Assembly: GCF_022695595.1 (NCBI RefSeq)
Contig: NZ_CP074380.1
Span: forward strand, 7,096,501 to 7,160,500
Direction of reading: 5' to 3'
Origin: Streptomyces sp. MST-110588
GTDB lineage: Bacteria > Actinomycetota > Actinomycetes > Streptomycetales > Streptomycetaceae
DNA length: 64,000 bases
Under the pieces are notes generated by a model, which did not search any database, had not been told where the DNA came from, and saw only the letters and a program-made list of their open reading frames with translations. Positions 59,020 through 64,000 of the stretch are shown here, in pieces. Within the stretch, counting starts at the first letter, position 1, and each line of letters opens with the position of its first letter. The position numbers and the translations under genes are program-made.

Positions 59020-60330
59020 ATGACCGTTGACCTGCCCGACCTGCGGCTGGGAGTTCTCGGCTTCGGCCAGCGCGGCCCCCTCGCGCTCACCGCGCACCGC
59101 CCCGGTCGCGGCGCCCGCGTCGTGGCCCTGGCCGATCCCGACCCGGACGCACGCGCCCACGCCGCCCGGTGCCTCCCCGGCGCCACGGTCCTGGCCGATC
59201 ACCGCGCGCTGCTCCGTCGCGCGGACATCGACGCGCTGCTCGTCCTCACCCCCGACCACACCCACGCCGACCTTTCCTGCCAGGCTTTGCGCACCGGGCG
59301 ACCGGTATTCGTCGAAAAGCCACTGGAAATCTCCACGAACCGGTGCGACACGATCCTGCGCACCGCCCGAGAGACCGGCACCCGGCTCTACGTCGGGCAC
59401 AACATGCGTCATATGCCCGTCGTACGGCTCATGCGCGCCCTGATCGCGCGCGGCGACATCGGCGCGGTCAAGACCGTGTGGGTACGCCACTTCGTCGCCC
59501 ACGGAGGCGACTTCTACTTCAAGGACTGGCACGCCGAACGCCGTTGCACCAACGGCCTGCTGCTGCAGAAGGGCGTCCACGACCTCGATGTGCTGCACTG
59601 GCTGGCCGGCGGCTACACACAGCAGGTCCAGGCGTTCGGCGACCTGATGGTGTACGGGGAGCAGGGCACCCGGCGCGGGCCCGGCGAGGCCCGGCAGCAG
59701 GACCGGCCCGCCGACGAGGGCCGCTGGCCGCCGGCCAGGCAACGCGGGCTGAACCCGGTCATCGACGTCGAGGACGTCTCCCTGGTCAACCTGAGACTGG
59801 ACAACGGGGTGCTGGCGGCCTATCAGCAGTGCCACTTCAGCCCCGACTACTGGCGCAACTACACCGTCATCGGCGACGCCGGCCGCCTGGAGAACTTCGG
59901 TGACGGGCCCGGCGGCGTGGTGAAGGTGTGGAACGCGCGGCGGTCCGGTTACCGGGCGGACGCCGACGCGGTGCACCGGGTGCCGAATCCGTACGCGTAC
60001 CCGTACCCGTACCCGTACGCCGGAGCGGGAGGAGCGGACGCGCGGCGGGACGCGGAGGCCGGGAGCGGGGAGGACGGAGGCAGGAAGGGCATGGAGGCCG
60101 GGAGCGGGGAGGACGGGGAGGACCACGGTGGTGCGGACCCCCTCCTGATGGACGAGTTCCTGCGCTTCGCCCGCGAAGGGGGCCCCACCGACACCTCACC
60201 CGTCGCCGCCCGCATGGCCGTGGCCGCCGCCGACCGGGCCACCGCCTCCCTGCGCGACGGCGGGACCCCGCACGAGGTCCCGCCCCTGGATCCCGCTCTC
60301 CTCACCTACTTCGAGCGGGGCCAGACCTGA
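59020..60330 (+). CDS. Gfo/Idh/MocA family oxidoreductase
   Basis: The protein is 436 aa. N-terminal Rossmann fold with LGVLGFGQRGPLAL, TPDHTHADL and the family motif VEKPLEIS near residue 100; the C-terminal domain has the substrate-facing QKGVHDLDVLHWLAGG (catalytic-type Asp/His). Members oxidise or reduce sugars and cyclitols with NAD(P). Residues about 325-370 carry tandem repeats, PYPYPYPYAG and two EAGSGEDG units, that interrupt the domain and look disordered. ATG with GAGGAGG upstream. Confidence 0.88.
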   Translation: MTVDLPDLRLGVLGFGQRGPLALTAHRPGRGARVVALADPDPDARAHAARCLPGATVLADHRALLRRADIDALLVLTPDHTHADLSCQALRTGRPVFVEKPLEISTNRCDTILRTARETGTRLYVGHNMRHMPVVRLMRALIARGDIGAVKTVWVRHFVAHGGDFYFKDWHAERRCTNGLLLQKGVHDLDVLHWLAGGYTQQVQAFGDLMVYGEQGTRRGPGEARQQDRPADEGRWPPARQRGLNPVIDVEDVSLVNLRLDNGVLAAYQQCHFSPDYWRNYTVIGDAGRLENFGDGPGGVVKVWNARRSGYRADADAVHRVPNPYAYPYPYPYAGAGGADARRDAEAGSGEDGGRKGMEAGSGEDGEDHGGADPLLMDEFLRFAREGGPTDTSPVAARMAVAAADRATASLRDGGTPHEVPPLDPALLTYFERGQT

Positions 60331-60369
60331 ACCGCCACCGCGGGATCGCCACCGAGGCCTTGGAGCGGC

Positions 60370-63300
60370 TCAGTGCCCGGCGTCGCAGCAGGACTCCCGG
60401 CGGTGCTGCCGCCCCACCTCCAGCCAGTCCTCGTCCGCGTGCGCCCGCAGTGCCGGGGAGGAGGGCGCGGGGAAGGAGGCGACCAGGTCCTTCTGCTCGT
60501 ACAGCCGCCCGCCGCGCAGCACCGCCGCCGTACGGACCAGGGAGGAGAAGTCGCTGAACGGGTCACCGTCGATGATCGTCAGGTCGGCGAGCTTGCCCGT
60601 CTCCAGCGTCCCGAGGTCCTCCTGTGCGCCGAAGACCCGCGCGGGCAGCACCGTCGCCGTCCGCAGCGCCTGCGCGGCACTCAGCCCGTACCGGTGCAGG
60701 GCCCGCAGGCACAGGTGGAGGTGGAGGCCGACCGGGGTCAGCGGCTGGTCGGTGCCCAGGGCGACGAGCCCGCCGCCGCGCAGCACCCTGCGGTAGACCC
60801 CGATCTCCGTCTCCATGTCGGAGAGCTGGGCAGGGGTGGGCCGGTGGCCCGCGTTCTCCCGTACGAGCGCGACGTCCCAGGGCGGCATCAGGGTCCGTAC
60901 GCGCGGGTCGTCGGCCAGGCCCGGGTCCTCGCCCAGCAGCGCGGCGGCGGAGAAGGGGGTGGCGACGAGGTGGAAGTCGGTGGCGGTGTAGATCTCCTCG
61001 ACGTCCTGGTAGGCGTGCCCGGAGGCGGAGACGGCGTGCCCGTACTCCAGCCGCTGGGTGGCCTGCAAATGGGTGGTCAGGTCCTGGCCGAGCTGGACGC
61101 CGGGGGTCAGGAGATGGCTGCCGGAGCGTACGCCCAGCCGCTGGTGGGCGAAGCGGGCGGCCTCCGCCATGACCCAGCCCGGCGCGCGGACGTAGGTCTT
61201 GACGAAGTCCCAGTCCAGGGCGGCCCCGCGGGCCAGCGAGCGGCGCAGCCCCTCAGGGGTGCGGTGGGCGCGGCCCATGCTGTACGCCACCCGCCCGCCG
61301 TCCAGCAGTTCGCCGCAGGTCAGCAGCCGTGGGCCGGCCAGCGCACCGTCGGTGACCGCCTCGCGTACCCGGGCCTGCTCATAGGAGAAGCCGCCGAAGG
61401 AGACGGTCGTGGTGATGCCGTAGGCGAGCTGGAGCGCGGTCTGCCGGCCACCGTAGGTGACGTGCCAGGGGTGGGTGTGGGAGTCCCACAGCCCGGGGAT
61501 CACCGTGCGTGTGGCGGCGTCGACGCGCCGGGCGGCGCCCCGCCGGGCGCGGTGCGGCTCGACGGCGGCGATCCGCCCGTCCCGCACGACCACGTCGACG
61601 TCCTCGCGGACCTCCTCGCCCGTGCCGTCCCAGAACCGGCCGGCGTGCACGACCGTGTCCTGTGTGCGCGAGCGGCGGTGGTCCAGCGCGACCGGGACCG
61701 TACGGGCCGCCGTGCCGTCCACGCCGATCAGACGCAGCCGCCCGTCGGACAGGTAGAGCAGCGAACGGGAGTCGGCGGACCAGGAGGGGTGGTCGGCGCT
61801 CTCGTCGGTCAGGCGGCGCGGCGCGCCGTCGGGGGTCCCGTCGGGCCGTACGGGCAGCAGCCACAGCGCGGACTCGGCGATCAGCGCCAGATGGCGGCCG
61901 TCCGGGGACCACACCGGGCCGGAGTCGTAGCGGTCGGAGATCGAGACGTGGGGCGCGACGGCGTGCAGACGGGCGGTTCCGGTGCGAGTGTCGAGGACGC
62001 GGATGAGGTTGTAGCCCTCACGGAAGCGCCGGTTGAGCCGGTTGCGGTCACAGAACGCCACATAGCGGCCGTCGGGGGACCAGCTCGGGCGGCCCGGCAG
62101 CCCGCCGGCGCCCAGGGGCGCGGCCAGGACCGTCTCCTTGCCGTCGGCCAGGGTCCGTACCACGAGATTTCCGGACATGTCGAGTGCGGCCAGTCGCTCA
62201 CCATCGGGGGAGAGCGCCGGCTGCACCCGCCCCCCGGTCGCCAGCACGGTCTCCTCGCCGGAGGCCACATCCCGGCGGCGTACGGCGAAAAGCCCGTCAC
62301 GGTCGTCCGCGTACAGCAGGAAACGGCCGTCCCGGGACCAGCTCGGCCCGAGCACATAACGGGTCGGACGGGCCCGGACGATCTGCCGCGGCGCGCCGCC
62401 GCCCGAAGTGGGCGCCAGCCACAGGGCGTTGAGGGCGGCGAAGGCCACCTGCCGGCCGTCGGGGGACAGCGCGGGCAGATGCACCCCGCGCACCGGCCGC
62501 ACCCCGGCCCGTTCGAAACCGTAGTCCTTGACCTCGTAGCGCGGACGGTTCAGCTCCAGCTCCGCGTCGAAGGGGATCGTCTCCGCCTTCTCGGGGGCGC
62601 TGGGCCGCAGCACCTGGAAACGGCCGCCGACCGTCAGCAGCAGCTCCTCCGGCGAGATCCAGCGCGGCGGTACGGGCATCACATCGCCCTCGACCGGCAC
62701 CGCGGCGCCGTCCACGACCAGGGTGCAGGTGGGCCCGGGGAAGTCGGTGATCCGCAGATAGGCCAGCCGGCCGGTGCCGGCGCCCCTGCCAGGAGCGGGC
62801 GGCGCCAGGGCCGGGGCCATGACCTGCGCGGCGGCGGTCTCGGTGTGCTCGACGCGCACCTCGCCGCCGCCGTCGGCCTGCACGGAGGCGACCGTACGGG
62901 AGAGCAGCGCGGTCCCGGCCACCCGGCCCCGTACGAACACCAGCCGTGCGCCGTCCGGCGACCACGACGGGTCGAAGTCCTCCCAGGCGCCGTCCTGATG
63001 GGGCCCCTGCTGTCCGGGAAGGCCCGTGATCCGCGTCAGCTTCCCGGTCCGCAGGTCCAGGACCCAGATGCGGTACGGGCTGCCGGTCACCGGATCGCCC
63101 TCGCGCTCCGAGGCGAAGGCCAGCCGGCTGCCGTCGGGGGACCAGGCCGGGCCGCGGTCGTCCCAGGGACCGTCGGTGACCTGCCGCAGGCCGGAGCCGT
63201 CGGGGCGCAGCGTCCACAGGTGGAAGTTGCCGCCGCGGTAGGCGCAGACGGCCAGCCGGCTGCCGTCGGGGGAGAAGACGGGGCGGGTGGGCTCCAGGTC

Positions 63301-63612
63301 GGGCGGGGTCAGCGCGCGGGCGTCACCGCCCTCGCGGGGGAAGGACCACAGCACGTTCTGGACCTCGGCGACCAGCCGGTCACCGGCGGGGGAGAGGGTC
63401 GCCGAGCCGTTGGTGGCCTCGGTGAAGGAGAGCGTGGGGTGCGAGGTACGGGCGCGGGTGGCCGCGGGAGCCGTGGCGGCCGTGGCCACCCCTCCCGGCA
63501 GGCCCGCCAGCCCCGCAGCGGCGGCGGCCGTGGCCGTGCCCTGCAGGAACCTGCGCCGCGAGAGGGGGCCGGAGTGGGGGGAAGGGAGTTCGGATCTGTC
63601 GGTGGTCTCCAA
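60370..63612 (-). CDS. Tat-exported TolB-type beta-propeller / amidohydrolase fusion
   Basis: The protein is 1080 aa. The N-terminus has a twin-arginine signal SRRRFLQG followed by an Ala-rich core. Residues about 60-640 contain many WSPDGxxLAF-type units, i.e. WD40-like/PD40 propeller blades. Residues about 670-1060 form an amidohydrolase: GLWDSHTHPW (HxH metal site) near 710 and a closing LADLTIIDGDPFSD. An exported protein that could bind a polymer and hydrolyse amide or related bonds outside the cell. TTG at 63612 is chosen because AGGAGG lies five bases upstream. Convergent with the Gfo/Idh gene. Confidence 0.88.
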   Translation of the reverse strand: METTDRSELPSPHSGPLSRRRFLQGTATAAAAAGLAGLPGGVATAATAPAATRARTSHPTLSFTEATNGSATLSPAGDRLVAEVQNVLWSFPREGGDARALTPPDLEPTRPVFSPDGSRLAVCAYRGGNFHLWTLRPDGSGLRQVTDGPWDDRGPAWSPDGSRLAFASEREGDPVTGSPYRIWVLDLRTGKLTRITGLPGQQGPHQDGAWEDFDPSWSPDGARLVFVRGRVAGTALLSRTVASVQADGGGEVRVEHTETAAAQVMAPALAPPAPGRGAGTGRLAYLRITDFPGPTCTLVVDGAAVPVEGDVMPVPPRWISPEELLLTVGGRFQVLRPSAPEKAETIPFDAELELNRPRYEVKDYGFERAGVRPVRGVHLPALSPDGRQVAFAALNALWLAPTSGGGAPRQIVRARPTRYVLGPSWSRDGRFLLYADDRDGLFAVRRRDVASGEETVLATGGRVQPALSPDGERLAALDMSGNLVVRTLADGKETVLAAPLGAGGLPGRPSWSPDGRYVAFCDRNRLNRRFREGYNLIRVLDTRTGTARLHAVAPHVSISDRYDSGPVWSPDGRHLALIAESALWLLPVRPDGTPDGAPRRLTDESADHPSWSADSRSLLYLSDGRLRLIGVDGTAARTVPVALDHRRSRTQDTVVHAGRFWDGTGEEVREDVDVVVRDGRIAAVEPHRARRGAARRVDAATRTVIPGLWDSHTHPWHVTYGGRQTALQLAYGITTTVSFGGFSYEQARVREAVTDGALAGPRLLTCGELLDGGRVAYSMGRAHRTPEGLRRSLARGAALDWDFVKTYVRAPGWVMAEAARFAHQRLGVRSGSHLLTPGVQLGQDLTTHLQATQRLEYGHAVSASGHAYQDVEEIYTATDFHLVATPFSAAALLGEDPGLADDPRVRTLMPPWDVALVRENAGHRPTPAQLSDMETEIGVYRRVLRGGGLVALGTDQPLTPVGLHLHLCLRALHRYGLSAAQALRTATVLPARVFGAQEDLGTLETGKLADLTIIDGDPFSDFSSLVRTAAVLRGGRLYEQKDLVASFPAPSSPALRAHADEDWLEVGRQHRRESCCDAGH

Positions 63613-63827
63613 CGGTCCTCCTGCGACGGGCGGTTACGTGGATGCAGCAACGAGAGATACGGGAGCAACGGACGAGCCGCCTGATCGTGTCATGAGTCGT
63701 GGCCGTGGGGTCAACCCCGTTTTCCGCACGTCTCTTGGCGTCTCATGGGCCACCGGGGAAGAGTGGGCGCCGACCGCGGGCGGATCCGGATCCCGCGCCC
63801 CGTCCCCGACCGTCAGGAGGCGACGTC

Positions 63828-64000
63828 ATGCAGGCCACGCGGCAGGAATACCACCAGGCCCCGGACGGCGCACGCATCGCCACGTACACCTGGTTCCCCG
63901 CTTCCGGCCGGCCGCGCGCGCTCGTACAGATCGCCCACGGCGCCGCCGAGCACGCCCGCCGCTACGACCGCTTCGCCCGCTTCCTGGCCGGCCACGGCTA
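63828..64000 (+). CDS. Alpha/beta hydrolase (monoacylglycerol lipase-like), partial
   Basis: Only the first 57 codons are present. ALVQIAHGAAEHARRYDRFA is the oxyanion-side HG motif of the Hydrolase_4 / lysophospholipase class; the catalytic Ser lies beyond the window. ATG with a strong AGGAGG eight bases upstream. Divergent from the amidohydrolase fusion with a 215-bp gap. Confidence 0.85.
   Translation, partial: MQATRQEYHQAPDGARIATYTWFPASGRPRALVQIAHGAAEHARRYDRFARFLAGHG

Noticed and set aside
1..64000. Polyketide, NRPS or RiPP cluster
   Set aside because: No such core enzymes or precursor peptides are present; the only recognisable secondary-metabolism-type pathway is hopanoid synthesis.

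Overview
The window is chromosomal DNA from a Streptomyces-like actinomycete. The evidence is very high G+C with G/C at almost every third codon position, frequent GTG and TTG starts, a hopanoid gene cluster, a conservon, a whiJ-type regulatory cassette, Tat-exported proteins and an initiator tRNA without an encoded CCA. From memory, the order of genes from the SCO6745-family protein through idi, a CDF transporter, a CDP-alcohol/ABC block and the hopanoid genes resembles one region of the S. coelicolor chromosome. I could not check this by alignment. No polyketide or nonribosomal peptide genes, phage genes, transposases or origins were seen.

Layout. 1-9650 holds a partial membrane protein, a Tat-exported unknown, the Tex RNA-binding factor, an SCO6745-family protein, a GlxA-type regulator with a DJ-1/PfpI partner, a large ATPase and a small secreted protein. 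9.7-15.7 kb holds a crotonase-fold protein, an ABC-F ATPase, tRNA-fMet, an HdeD-like membrane protein, an RsbW-like ATPase, IPP isomerase (idi) and a CDF metal transporter. 16.3-23.3 kb is a tightly coupled seven-gene operon: two CDP-alcohol phosphotransferases, a LicC-like nucleotidyltransferase, a glycerol-1-phosphate-dehydrogenase-like enzyme, a GT2 glycosyltransferase and a two-component ABC exporter. It looks like a pathway that makes and exports a phosphoalcohol-containing glycan or glycolipid. 23.7-35.9 kb is the hopanoid operon: hpnC, hpnD, a 35-codon microgene, hpnE, a polyprenyl synthase, shc, hpnG, hpnH, a decayed ispG, dxs and a class III aminotransferase (hpnO-like). Together they supply precursor, make squalene, cyclise it and build the adenosyl/ribosyl/amino side chain. 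idi at 14 kb probably serves the same pathway.

35.98-36.56 kb is a type I-E-like CRISPR array of 10 repeats and 9 spacers with no cas genes in the window. After it come a serpin, a protein phosphatase, an SGNH hydrolase, a whiJ-like cassette (RsbW-like ATPase, XRE/DUF5753 regulator, DUF397 protein) followed by a DUF574-type methyltransferase, an FAD oxidoreductase and a DUF6196-like protein, then a chloramphenicol-efflux-like MFS gene behind an unusual pyrimidine-rich tract. 47-50.2 kb has a membrane protein and an NAPE-PLD-like metallo-hydrolase.

50.7-55.3 kb is a conservon (cvnA, B, C, D plus a GAF-domain gene). cvnD, the GAF gene and the neighbouring hxlR-type regulator each carry an apparent one-base deletion, so three reading frames break within 1.4 kb. 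The window ends with an MFS transporter, an acyl-CoA dehydrogenase, a Gfo/Idh/MocA oxidoreductase, a Tat-exported beta-propeller/amidohydrolase fusion and the start of an alpha/beta hydrolase.

The most notable observations are the ispG remnant inside an otherwise complete hopanoid operon, the three clustered frameshifts, the coupled microgene between hpnD and hpnE, the orphan CRISPR array with one over-long spacer, and the phosphoalcohol/export operon, which has a probable CTG start and an unusual CDP-alcohol phosphotransferase.
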